A DNA stretch of 64,000 bases, from NCBI GenBank assembly GCA_030674185.1, contig JAPXFY010000021.1, positions 69,619,748 to 69,683,747 on the forward strand. The letters are read 5' to 3'. Source of the DNA: Monoplex corrugatus. Taxonomy: Eukaryota > Mollusca > Gastropoda > Littorinimorpha > Ranellidae. Position numbers and translations under genes: made by a program. The notes under the pieces were generated by a model that saw nothing but the letters and a program-made list of their open reading frames with translations, had not been told where the DNA came from and did not search any database. This document shows positions 30,880 through 40,929 of the stretch, piece by piece (the stretch's first letter is position 1; every line of letters begins with the position of its first letter).

Positions 30880-31322
30880 CATTTTCTACGCCATCATTAA
30901 TGTCCACAGAAGCTGGGACAGTTTTTTTGTTTGTTTTTACAAATCCATGATGATTATGTCGGTGATGATAATAATCATGATGCTATGAAGTTCCATTTAG
31001 GACTGAGACTGCATGACAGGGCTATGCTCTACGCTTACTATCATAATATATCCTGGCGTCAACCAGGCCTGAGAGATACAGACACCTGCGGTGCTGGTCA
31101 GAAGATTTAAGCAACACCCTCAATGACGTATCCGTGAAGTGGATGAGACTCGACTGTGTGGCCCAAGTCTTCCTGAGCCCCTGGCACGCCCAACTCTGGG
31201 TAGTAGCTGGTTAGAGCAGAAAAATCCGACAGTGATTTAGTTTTGAAGGAACTGATGGGGATTCGAACCCACAACCTTTCAGTCGGCAGTCCGTTGCATT
31301 AACCACTACACCACGGCGACTG
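30880..31322 (-). mobile_element. SINE-2 copy a, inserted near the satellite edge
   Basis: Reverse-oriented tRNA-headed repeat: head at 31255-31322 (GGATTCGAACCC, AACCACTACACCACGGCGACT) and body with CACCTGCGGTGCTGGTCAGA and CCAACTCTGGGTAG. Immediately after it, 31323-31365 is a decayed satellite remnant (TGTGACAATGTTTAATATG), so the repeat lies within former satellite. Confidence 0.75.
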
Positions 31323-31365
31323 GTGTGACAATGTTTAATATGTTGCCATGGATGTGCCAATGTGT
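31323..31365 (+). repeat. Diverged remnant of the 29-bp satellite
   Basis: TGTGACAATGTTTAATATGT, then TGCCATGGATGTGCCAATGT: about 1.5 units beyond the SINE-2 insertion. Confidence 0.75.
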
Positions 31366-31439
31366 TAAGCTTCCATGGGCAAAACAGAAATCGCTTATAC
31401 ACAAATAGAAATGTGCTTTGATCCAGTGCATGCCTCTGT

Positions 31440-31685
31440 CGTCCAGTCTGGCCGCACGAGTTCAATCCTGGGTAAGGAAAAACCTTGTGCCAGCGATTCC
31501 AGTCAACTCCAGCTATGAATGGGTGCCTGACCTTCTTCACATATTTGGAGGGTACAGCAACAAAGGACAGGAGATGGGCACCACCTTCATAATAATGCCC
31601 GCCACCCACCCCCCAACCTGAAGTCTCTACCACCTCACTCTCTCGGCTGCAACCACACAGTTATGGGATAATCTTTACCTGTTCT
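31440..31685 (-). repeat. SINE-like repeat fragment
   Basis: Shares CCAGTCAACTCCAGC-, GAATGGGTGCCTGAC, GGAGATGGGCACC and AGTCTCTACCACCTCACTC-type words with 36540-36705. Orientation is inferred from the SINE-3-like ending and is uncertain. Confidence 0.45.
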
Positions 31686-31949
31686 AATGCCTTTGGACAA
31701 CACGGTGAAAAGGACACGCACATTGTGTAGACATATCCACTCCCGAAACCGACAATGAAACCGAAAGTAGACAGAGAAATCGATACAGCAAGATTCTTTG
31801 AAGTTGGATTTTTTCCCCTTTTATTTTCTTCTTTTTTTTCTCTGTTGCTTCTTTTTTAATCTGTGTTCTTTTTTCTCCCTTCGTGGTTTTTTTTCGAATA
31901 CGTGCACGGACGCTTTTTGTTGTTGCCCACACTGTTTAGGTGTTATGCT

Positions 31950-32215
31950 GCTTACAGTCTACACACTCCATGGGTGTGTATGCAGGATGTATTCATGTTC
32001 CCATAAGCCACCGTGAACACACGACTGACACCGTACGTATTGGATGGTCTCTCTCTGTGTGTGTGTGTGTATGTGTATACGCACAGATCGCGGTTAGGCG
32101 TTGACAGGTCTGTATATTTAGGATATCTGTGGTCTGCACACATGGTGACTTGGGAGATGGGAAAAATCTTCACTCATTGCCATCAGGCGGAAAGTGTCTC
32201 AGTAGGACCGTCCCC
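31950..32215 (-). repeat. SINE-1 fragments
   Basis: Far-end words (GGATGTATTCATGTTCCCATAAGCC) at 31984-32008, and core words (GGTGACTTGGGAGATGGGAAA, CACTCATTGCCATCAGGCGG) at 32141-32190. The tRNA head is missing. Confidence 0.5.
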
Positions 32216-32334
32216 ACACCTGGCTTATATACCCACTTGCTGACTGTTATTGGGTTGGACTGGATTTTTTGTACTTTCTGCATTTTGTTTCTTTATATTT
32301 TCTTTTGTGGGCATTTTGTTTGGTTGTTTGGGTT

Positions 32335-32490
32335 TTATTATTATTGTTATCATTATTATTATTGTTGTTGTTATTATCATCATCATCATCATCATCGTTA
32401 TTATTATTATCATTAGTAGTAGTAGTAGCAGTAATAGCAGCAGCAGCAGTAGTAGTAGTAGTTGTAGTAGAAGTAGTAGTAGTAGTATTT
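32335..32490. repeat. Trinucleotide microsatellite ATT / ATC / AGT / AGC
   Basis: Contiguous tracts of several trinucleotides with drifting motif. Confidence 0.9.
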
Positions 32491-32682
32491 ACTTATTTAT
32501 CTATTTTATTCACTTCTTTTATTAGTATAGTTTTGCCACGGTAATATTTTCCTGTATGAAAAGCAGACTGCACTGTCAGAGGAAAGCACGTTGCCATAGC
32601 ACGTCTCTACCTTTTTTCTCCTTCTCCTGTATGCATGAGTTTCTCTCTATTCATGTAAACAGACTTTTCATACCTGTCACAA

Positions 32683-32990
32683 CGGACTACCGACTGGAAG
32701 GTTGTGGGTTCGAATCCCAATCAGTCACTTCAAAAATCGTTGTGGAAGTTTTTGGCTCTAACCGGTTCCCACCCAGAGTTGGGAGTGCTATGGACTCATT
32801 GGGAAGACAAGGACCACACAGTTGAGTCTCATCCACTTCAGGGATGCGTCAATGAGGGTGTTGCTCAAATATTCTGACCAGCACCGCAGGTGTCTGTATC
32901 TCTCGGGCCTGGTTGATATATTATGATGGTAAGCATAGAGTACAGCCCTGTCATGCAGTCTCAATCCTAGATGGGACTCCATAGCATCAT
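32683..32990 (+). mobile_element. SINE-2 copy b (plus orientation)
   Basis: Head side: CGACTGGAAGGTTGTGGGTTCGAATCCC at 32690-32717 with a consensus B box; the A-box end is absent. Body runs through ACCCAGAGTTGGGAGTGCTA and ATTCTGACCAGCACCGCAGG to CTCAATCCTAGATGGGACTC. It forms an inverted pair with copy c. Confidence 0.75.
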
Positions 32991-33059
32991 GCTTATCATC
33001 TTCTACGCCATCTTAATGGCCACAGAAACTGGAACAGTTTTTCACAATGCGATGATGAT

Positions 33060-33425
33060 GATGTCAAGGAGGATGATATTCATGATGCTATGGAGTTCCA
33101 TCTAGGACTGAGACTGAGTGACGGGGCTGTACGCTATGCTTACTGTCATAACATATCCTGGCGTTAACCAGGCCCTATAGATACAGACACCTGCGGTGCT
33201 GGTCAGAAGATTTAAGCAACACCCTCAATGACGCATCTGTGAAGTGGATGAAACTCGACTGTGTGGTCCCAGTCTTCCCAGTGAACCCATAGCACGCCCA
33301 ACTCTGGGTAGGAGCCGGTTAGAGCAGAAAAATCCCACACTGATTTTTGAAGGGACTGATGGGGATTCGAACCCACAATCTTCCAGTCAGTAGTCCGATG
33401 CGCTAACCACTACACAACGTCGACT
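33060..33425 (-). mobile_element. SINE-2 copy c (minus orientation)
   Basis: Starts GATGCTATGGAGTTCCATCT and ends with the reverse head GGGATTCGAACCCACAATC ... AACGTCGACTGG. It has the same family features as copies a and b. Confidence 0.78.
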
Positions 33426-34052
33426 GGTCTATTTATTTATTTATATGTTTACTATCATAATGGATTTACCGCATAAAATTCAAGTTGTTCTCACGGTGGA
33501 GACTGTCACCTCGCCGAAGTGCAGCCCCCCCCTCCCCCCCATCCGTTTCTTTTTTAAATACTTTATACGTGTATGCGTATATTTCTGTCTACTAAATCGT
33601 CTTTTTGTACAAAATTTTCCTAAGAACAAATTTGTTGCTGTGGGATCTTTAACGTGCTGCAAAGAGGACCTTAGTTTATCGTTTCGACCAATGGACTAGC
33701 GCCCACACCTCCACTCAGTGTTGACTGAAAGGTAAAGTGAGGGAGGGGTGGGGGTGGGGAGTAGAGAACATCCCTGTCTGATCACATGCCGAACGTGGAA
33801 TTTTCTGTTTCTCAGACCATGGGACTGAACTGACTGAAACTGAAAGCGAAAGTACAAGTTCGTACTACGGTAAGTGATATCAAAGGATGATTCTTTGAAG
33901 GTGTAATATCTGTGTTATCTAGAAACTTGCAACCGTGACTCAGGCTATGTGAAAACAAACAAAGAAAAACCGACCTTGGTGTGACCTTGAGCGTTTGGCG
34001 GGGCACTTGAACTGAACTGCAAACCAAAATGTCTGCCAGTGTTCAAGCAACT
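33426..34052. other. No gene; one repeat word
   Basis: 33638-33660 carries TGTGGGATCTTTAACGTGC, a word shared with SINE-3 (14577), then GGACTAGCG-type sequence. This may be a worn SINE. The rest is unassigned. Confidence 0.45.
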
Positions 34053-34172
34053 CATCATCATCATTACCATGTGCCCTGCCGCATGGCGTTGGCGATCATG
34101 GCCCTCCATACGAATCTATCCCTTGTCGCTGCAAGTACATCTCCCACTCTGACCGTCCTCAGCCACCTTGCA
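34053..34172 (-). mobile_element. RTE-like LINE 3' end, GAT-tailed
   Basis: ATC run, then CATGTGCCCTGCCGCATGGC and the C-terminal coding stretch to GTCCTCAGCCACC. It is the same family as 47827-49052. Confidence 0.75.
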
Positions 34173-34215
34173 ACTAGGAAAAAAAAAACCCACACACACA
34201 AAACATAGTCAGAAG

Positions 34216-34310
34216 GTGCATTAGATATAACAAGACAAGACAGGCGCAAATCTGGAGCCAACTTGTCTTTGTCAAGCGTACACGAACGACAACAAAGAAC
34301 AAGTATACAA
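34216..34310 (-). mobile_element. Penelope-like terminal fragment
   Basis: AACAAGACAAGACAGGCGCAAA...CTTGTCTTTGTCAAGCG...ACGAACGACAACAAAGAAC follows the order of the Penelope arm at 59775-59865 but is diverged. Confidence 0.5.
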
Positions 34311-34612
34311 AATCTAGGAGGAAGAAAAGTGAGACTTTCATATCCATATCCATATACTGATATTGATAACTTTTTGCCACAATGGATTTAGGATGTGAAC
34401 TCGGGTTGCTCTTCCTGTTGAGAGCGTGTAGCGTGTGATCTATGAGAAAGTTGTTTGGAGTTTGTTCAAGAGGCATTCACCGCATGCCTACATGCGCTCC
34501 ACCCTAATCAGCCAGCGCTGAATTATCTGGAAGACTCCCTGAGCACGAGCAAAACCCATCTGACGGTAAGGTCTTAAATATATGTACCAAGGTCTTAAAT
34601 GGCAAGGTCTTA

Positions 34613-34935
34613 AATGGCAAGGTCTCAAGTTCAAGTTCATATTGTTTATAGCCCAGCCAACTACTATAGCCATATCAGAGCTAACACCACGTCAAAAACG
34701 TCAACCAGGTGGTCTGAAAATGCAAAAATGCAAGGGGGGAGGGGAAAAGAAAAAAGAATAATAAAAAAAAGAAACATTAAGCTGACACTACCAGAATGAC
34801 TGGAGCATTCAGATGGGCAGCGAACAGGTGAGTTTTCATGTCAGCAGGCTGGGATTGAACTCGAGACGTGAGATCTGGAGTCCATGGCTGTATCAACAAA
34901 GCCAGTTAGCTGGCGTTAAAACTTCTGGACTGCCT
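34613..34935 (-). repeat. Repeat fragments with tRNA-like word
   Basis: 34630-34685 shares TTGTTTATAGCCCAGCCAAC and AGCCATATCAGAGCTA with 12645-12680. 34845-34920 contains GGATTGAACTCGAGACGTGAG and CAGTTAGC, a reverse tRNA-like head. Assignment to a family is uncertain. Confidence 0.4.
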
Positions 34936-35019
34936 GAGGGTCCAATCCACGACCGCTGTGTTATTAGAACGGCACAATTACATAGCTGTTGGGGCCGCAA
35001 AAACAAAACTTTAAAAAAT

Positions 35020-35085
35020 AACACTAACACACACAAACACACATACATACACACACACACACAAACACTCACACAAACATTCACA

Positions 35086-35142
<57 letters not shown>
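35020..35142. repeat. CA microsatellite
   Basis: CA repeat with CAAA and CATA interruptions. Confidence 0.95.
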
Positions 35143-35145
<3 letters not shown>

Positions 35146-35149
35146 GTAA

Positions 35150-35224
35150 AAGGTGGCTGCTGTGAGGGTCGAACCTTCGACCCCTGTTGTATTTAGAATT
35201 ATGGTCTAACCAACTGGGCTAAAT
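35150..35224 (-). repeat. tRNA-like sequence (SINE head or tRNA pseudogene)
   Basis: On the minus strand TAGCCCAGTTGGTTAGACC (A box) and GAAGGTTCGACCCTCACAG (B box) sit about 35 bp apart, as in a tRNA. The anticodon arm is not well formed by eye, and no CCA-proximal stem closes clearly, so I do not call a functional tRNA. Confidence 0.45.
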
Positions 35225-35238
35225 AAACTCTGTCACAT

Positions 35239-35643
35239 CAGGAAGAGAGTTCTTGAGTGTCAAATAGAACCGATACTGTTGTACGGTTGTGAGGCGTGGA
35301 CAGTCAACACGTAAAGTCAGAACAAAATTGAGACAACTGAAATGTGGTTTCTAAGAAGAAAACAAACGAGACAGTCCTAAGGAGGCAGATACAAGAAGAT
35401 CATTAACAAACAAGATAGGAAAAGACAAGCAACATTTGTAGGCCATTTTATAAAGAGAAATTAGAGCACCTGTCACAAGAGGAAAGCTGGTGGGAAAGAG
35501 AACACCAGGTAGACCCAGGGAGAAGATATTGGATGGACTTGCAGGGTGGCTGAGGACAGAGAGAGTGGGAGGTGTACTTGCAGCAACAAGGGATAGATTC
35601 GTGTGGAGGGCCATGATCAGCAACGTCATACAGCAGGGCACAT
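35239..35643 (+). pseudogene. RTE-like LINE C-terminus, GAT-tailed
   Basis: It aligns with 42535-42975. Codons for YGCEAWTVNT, EMWFLRR, KRQATFVGHF, RTPGRPREK and VLAATRDRF are recognisable, but small deletions change frame near 35370 and 35455. It ends at AGGGCACATGATG, followed by a degenerate GAT/GAC tract. Confidence 0.75.
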
Positions 35644-35772
35644 GATGGTGATGATGGGGATGATAATGATGGTGGTGGTGATGATGATGATGACGACGAC
35701 GACGACGATAATGATGGGGATGATAATGATGATGACGACGACAACGATGATATTGATGATGATGATTGTAAC
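35643..35772. repeat. GAT/GAC microsatellite, expanded LINE tail
   Basis: GAT with GGT, GAC and GGGGAT variants; it continues directly from the LINE tail. Confidence 0.85.
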
Positions 35773-35930
35773 TTCACACATGAGTTAACTGGTGGGTTTG
35801 ATCGCTGCCCACCATTCTGTTCAAGTCAGTTTGGTTAAGTCAGTATGGTGGATCAGTGATCCCACCCTCCCTCTGCCCATTTCAAAACCACCTGGTGCAT
35901 AAAGTTTTGTGCAGGCCACCAAGCTTCAAA

Positions 35931-36436
35931 TCAGTTTCAGTTTCTCAAAATGACGTCTCCGCGCTCGGAATGAATTCCATGTGCAGTAACGTCACAGGTG
36001 CCATGTGATGGAGAAGATCCAGAATGATCATGGCACAAGCCTTAAGCCTGCACATAAATTCATAAGCTGGCCAGGTCATGAGGTCCTACCCAGACAGTTC
36101 CATAACCCTGCGGTCGTAGGGGAGTGAGGTGGCAGAGACCTCGACATTTCCTGTGGCCAGCACCACGAAGACGGCGTCCATCCCCTCTTCTTCGATTCAA
36201 ATTCGCATTCACTTTTTTTTTAAAACCCAGACTTCAGAAAGGCAAGAAGGCTAATTGGTCTTCAAGGGGTGGAACCTGGGAAATCAACCAATCTTTCCAA
36301 TGTTTTATATCAAGACAGCCGGGCAATACCCTGCTTTTCACGATTTTCAACTACTGTGGGATCTTTAACGTGCGCAGCCAAAAGGCACACGGGTCCGACT
36401 CGTTTTTCGTCCCCGTCTGAAGGACTAGACGTTCAG
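35931..36436 (-). mobile_element. SINE-3 copy (head missing)
   Basis: Tail to body in reverse orientation: ATGACGTCTCCGCGCTCGG, GTCACAGGTGCCATGTGATG, CTGGCCAGGTCATGAGGTCC, GTGGGATCTTTAACGTGC and GGTCCGACTCGTTTTTCG. It breaks off after GACGTTCAG, before the tRNA head. Confidence 0.7.
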
Positions 36437-36499
36437 AGTCCGAGCAGATCTGAATAGAGCCATATGTAATAAAATAAACACCAAATTATCACTCGATTT

Positions 36500-36712
36500 T
36501 CCAGTCTTCCCACATTGACACGAGCACAAATCATGCCCGGGGAACTTCACCTGTCCGTGCAGCCTCCAGTGTACCCAGCCGTCAGTGGGTACCTGACTTT
36601 GTTCAGTGCTAGGGAAGGTAAAGCAGCCAGGGAGAGGAGATGAGCACCTCACTCACAATGCCGGCCTCCAGAGGTTGAGGTCTCTACCATCTCACTCCCC
36701 TACCACTGGACG
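36500..36712 (-). repeat. SINE-like repeat fragment
   Basis: CAGTGGGTACCTGACTTTG, AAAGCAGCCAGGGAGAGGAG and GAGGTCTCTACCATCTCAC are shared with 25200-25300 and 31515-31655. Confidence 0.5.
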
Positions 36713-36724
36713 GTCACAGCACAA

Positions 36725-37620
36725 CTTTGTCTTTTTTGTATCGAGGTAATTACCATATCACTCCTCTTTGACTTCAGTGTCATGTTTTTTGTTTGTTGTT
36801 GTTGTTGTTGTTCTGTATCGAGGTAATTACCATATCACTCCTCTTTGACTTCAGTGTCATGTTTTTTGTTTGTTGTTGTTGTTGTTGTTGTTCTGTATCG
36901 AGGTAATTACCATATCACTCCTCTTTGACTTCAGTGTCATGTTTTTTTGTTTGTTTGTTGTTGTTGTTGTTCTGTATCGAGGTAATTACCATATCACTCC
37001 TCTTTGACTTCAGTGTCATGTTTTTTTGTTTGTTTGTTGTTGTTGTTGTTCTGTATCGAGGTAATTACCATATCACTCCTCTTTGACTTCAGTGTCATGT
37101 TTTTTGTTTGTTGTTGTTGTTCTGTATCGAGGTAATTACCATATCACTCCTCTTTGACTTCAGTGTCATGTTTTTTGTTTGTTGTTGTTGTTGTTGTTCT
37201 GTATCGAGGTAATTACCATACCACTCCTCTTTGACTTCAGTGTCATGTTTTTTGTTTGTTGTTGTTGTTGTTGTTCTGTATCGAGGTAATTACCATATCA
37301 CTCCTCTTTGACTTCAGTGTCATGTTTTTGTTTGTTGTTGTTGTTGTTGTTCTGTATCGAGGTAATTACCATATCACTCCTCTTTGACTTCAGTGTCATG
37401 TTTTTTTGTTTGTTTGTTGTTGTTGTTGTTGTTGTTCTGTATCGAGGTAATTACCATATCACTCCTCTTTGACTTCAGTGTCATGTTTTTTTTGTTTGTT
37501 TGTTGTTGTTTTGTCGTTGTTCTGTATCGAGGTAATTACCATATCACAATCCTCTTCGACTTCAGTGTCATGTTGTTGTTTTTTGTTGTTTTTTTGTTTT
37601 TTGTATTGAGATAATTACAT
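36725..37620 (+). repeat. Tandem repeat, ~72-86 bp units, about 12 copies
   Basis: Each unit is a constant ~47-bp block (TGTATCGAGGTAATTACCAT...TGACTTCAGTGTCATG) plus a variable T-rich/(GTT)n linker. Blocks are almost identical, and only the linker length changes. The last unit (from about 37598) is diverged (TGTATTGAGATAATTAC). Confidence 0.95.
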
Positions 37621-38102
37621 TACCCCTCTTCGATTTCGATGTCAAGGTATAGCCTTGATCTTTATACCGTTATCTCTACTTAATCCAGCTTCCAAGTACC
37701 CTTTGCAGTTAAAGTCCGCTTTTCTCTTTATCTGTACCCCTATTCCGTAAAGCTAAATTTGGCACTGACGGAAAATCCAGGGTGTTACCTGCTGATAGGT
37801 TTTTGGTTTTGCAATCGCCTGCACAACTCAGGTAGCGGTGGTAGTTTTAAAGTGCTATTCCCTACCGCTCATTTGTGTAAGTGCTCCTTCACCATTTTAC
37901 ACGCCCCCCTTGTTGTTTAGAGATAAATTCCGGTAAGGCATAGAACACTTTCCAGGTAAGCTCTGTTTCATTTTGTCAAACGCGGCTGTCATAGTTAGAG
38001 ACGCAAATGATTTTTGCTTGTGATGAACCGTCGTTTTCTATGCCTCACTGGTTGTTTTGGAACATTCTAGTTCAGCTCGGTAAGCTTGGTTTCATTTTAT
38101 TT

Positions 38103-38104
<2 letters not shown>
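37621..38104. other. No gene recognised
   Basis: Apparently unique sequence. I see no exon-like pattern. Confidence 0.5.
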
Positions 38105-38138
<34 letters not shown>

Positions 38139-38148
38139 GGGGGGGGTC
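38105..38148. repeat. GT microsatellite with G run
   Basis: (GT)n passes directly into an 11-base G run. Confidence 0.9.
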
Positions 38149-38324
38149 GTTTGTTGTTGTTTACTTTTTTGGGGTGGGTGGGTGTTTTGTTTTTAGTATA
38201 ATTAAGCATTCAATGTTTTCGTGCATGCGTATATCATATGTACGTTGTTTTATCCAGGCTTAGGTGTGACACTGAACAATCGGTATGTTGTTGCATTGTC
38301 TGCATCGTCGTCTTCAGAGAGCGT

Positions 38325-38640
38325 GCATGCTGGGTGTATTCCTGTTTCCACAGGCCACCAGATATGGTCATGATTTACAGGATCTTTAACGCGCATACTT
38401 GATGCTCTGCCTGCGTGAACACACAACAGGGTTTAGGCACTAGCACCATGATAATACTTAAAACCCCTTCACAAGTTTGTTGGTGCCTAAACCGTTCGTG
38501 TGTTTATGCACGCAGAAATAGGGAAAACACCTAAGTCTGCGCACATTGACTAAGATGATTGAGAAAATCTCCACCCTTTACCCACCAGATGGGAGGTAGG
38601 CTGACCCAGGCAGAATCGAACCCAAGACACCTACCGATCT
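38325..38640 (-). mobile_element. SINE-1 copy, reverse orientation
   Basis: Far-end words (GCATGCTGGGTGTATTCCTG), ACAGGATCTTTAACGCGCAT, GTTTAGGCACTAGCA, AAAATCTCCACCCTTTACCC, then the reverse B-box side GAATCGAACCCAAGAC at about 38612-38627. An internal duplication of the AACA...GGTTTAGGCAC region disturbs the middle. Confidence 0.6.
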
Positions 38641-39236
38641 ACGTGTGGCTTTACGTTTCCTTTGTTAGAATAGGCATATATTTTGCTGTAAGGCACATCG
38701 CCGTTTTGCTTGCAAGCGCGTTACTGTTTACTATGGCCTGCTTTTTACATGCTTCAATTTCAACAAGGTTATTATGTCCGTGTAAGGTGTCTTTCGGTTT
38801 GTGAACAGGAGTAAGGCACCATGCAGTTTTGTTTGTCAGTGTTGTGCTTCCCTCGTCATCTGCCATAAAATCGCTCACTCTCCTGTTCCCGGGATTATTG
38901 ATTTGACTGACAGTGTCGATAAGTGTCGATAAGCCTACCGTCTCAGCTGTGCTCCGTAAGTACGCAGCTTAATGTGAAATTGACATCGAGTGCATGATTT
39001 TCATGTGTGTTCGACTGATGGTGCGACAGAATTTTTATTACAGGTAAGTTGTGTGCCCCTTGTCTTGATATTCATGTGCATGGTATTTTAGGCCAATATA
39101 TGAACTGAGCTACAGAACGCCTCTATTTAAAAAATACACATGTATAATGAAATAAATAAATAAATAAATAAGAAACAAAAACGCCACACCACGAGTTGGT
39201 GTAACGATTTTGCGAATTATTTTGTTCACCCAAAGC
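38641..39236. other. No gene recognised
   Basis: Mostly unique sequence; AAATAAATAAATAAATAA near 39150. No convincing coding or repeat call. Confidence 0.5.
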
Positions 39237-39237
39237 G

Positions 39238-39281
<44 letters not shown>

Positions 39282-39335
39282 ATAGAGCGGTCCATGACAC
39301 GCACACACGCACACACACCCGCACGTGCGCAGGCG
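39237..39335. repeat. CA microsatellite, two tracts
   Basis: (CA)n at 39238-39281 and 39299-39320. Confidence 0.9.
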
Positions 39336-39599
39336 CAAAGCGAGAGAGAGGTGGAGTGGGGGGCTTCATTACATATTCATTTGATAAATGTGGCATAATC
39401 TGATTGGTGGACCAGTGTCACGGCGTGTCGTTTCCAAAGCTGATTACATCATTCTGATGTCATAGCCACATTAAGACCAACACACACACACACACACAAC
39501 ACAGGCACACAGACACAAATTGTCAAGGCTCGTATATGCTATAATCAATTAACTCACGTCACTATCCGATTCCTTGATTCGCATGACTCCAACTGACTG

Positions 39600-39976
39600 T
39601 ATATATAAGACGAGTGCGTGCCTGCGTGTGTGCGTGTGTGTGTTTCTGTGTGTGTGTGTGAGAGATGTGCATGTGAGAGACATGCTTGTGTGTGTGTGTT
39701 GCGTGTGTGTGTGTGTGCGTGTGTGTGTGTGTGTGCGTGGCATTTATATGTGCATGTGAGAGAGACATGCTTGTGTGTGTGTTGTGTGTGTGTGTGTGTG
39801 TGTGTGCGTGTTTGTGTGTGTAAGGCGTTTATGTGTGTGTGAGACATGCATGTACGTGTGCTTCTGTGTGTGTGTGTGTGTGCGCGCGCGCGAGGCATTT
39901 ATATGTATATGTGAGAGACATGCTTGTGTGTGTGTGTGTGTATGCGTGTAAGGCGTTTATGTGTGTGTGAGAGACA

Positions 39977-40052
<76 letters not shown>

Positions 40053-40065
40053 CGTGTGTGTGCTG
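39600..40065. repeat. GT microsatellite with repeated non-GT blocks
   Basis: GT tracts separated by recurring words (GAGAGACATGC, GGCATTTATATGT, AAGGCGTTTATGTGTGTGTG), indicating tandem duplication of a ~60-130-bp compound unit as well as slippage. Confidence 0.92.
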
Positions 40066-40364
40066 GTAACAAGACGCTTTTGTATTCAGCGATAGGAAGG
40101 GTGGAATTGAGGAGACGGAGAAAGCAGAGAATGGCTAGATAAAGGGGGAGGGGGGAAGCAAGTGGGGAAATTTGAATTTTTATAACATGTTTTTGCCCAC
40201 GGACAGTAGTAGCAGTTGGTTCTCCTGAACGTGTCTGCCATCTAGTCCTTGCTATTTGACATACGTAAATATAAACAAACATAAAAGCAAAGTCCATTTA
40301 GGGAAGGGAAATGGAGGAGGTGGAGAGAGAGAGAAGATGGAGAGCAGTGGATGAGACAGAGACA

Positions 40365-40428
<64 letters not shown>

Positions 40429-40433
40429 GTGTG

Positions 40434-40480
<47 letters not shown>

Positions 40481-40600
40481 CAGACACACAGATAGAGAGA
40501 GACAGAGGGAGAGAGAGAGAGAGAGGGAGAGAGAGAGAGAGGGAGAGAGAGAGAGAGAGAGGCAGAGGGGGGAGAGAAAGAGAGAGAGAGAGAGAGTAGA
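40365..40600. repeat. GT then GA microsatellite
   Basis: (GT)n 40368-40434 followed by (GA)n with GG and GACA interruptions to 40597. Confidence 0.95.
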
Positions 40601-40929
40601 ACAGTGCATTATTCATGTTAAGTATTAGTATATCTATATTTATTCTTATTCAAACATGTGCATGCACTTGTGAGAAGACATGATCAAAATCATTCGAGCT
40701 GTTCTTTCTCACTCCAGTTTGTACAGTTTTATGATATTCTCAAATTATTTGTCATTGGTATTGCTGCTGTTGTTGCTTTAAAAATTCTTTGTTTGTTTCC
40801 TTGAGATACATAACACCCTTGAATATGTATACTCACCTGCATGTATTCAAGAACAAATGTCATTTCTTCTTCTATCGCACATGTGGTCTCAGTTGTTTCG
40901 TTTGAACTGTTTTGCAGCGTCATAGCTTT
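40601..40929. other. No gene recognised
   Basis: AT-rich sequence between the GA tract and the RTE-like copy. Confidence 0.5.

Noticed and set aside
35150..35224. Functional tRNA gene
   Set aside because: A and B boxes are present but the anticodon arm and acceptor stem do not form convincingly; similar heads belong to SINE-like repeats throughout the window.
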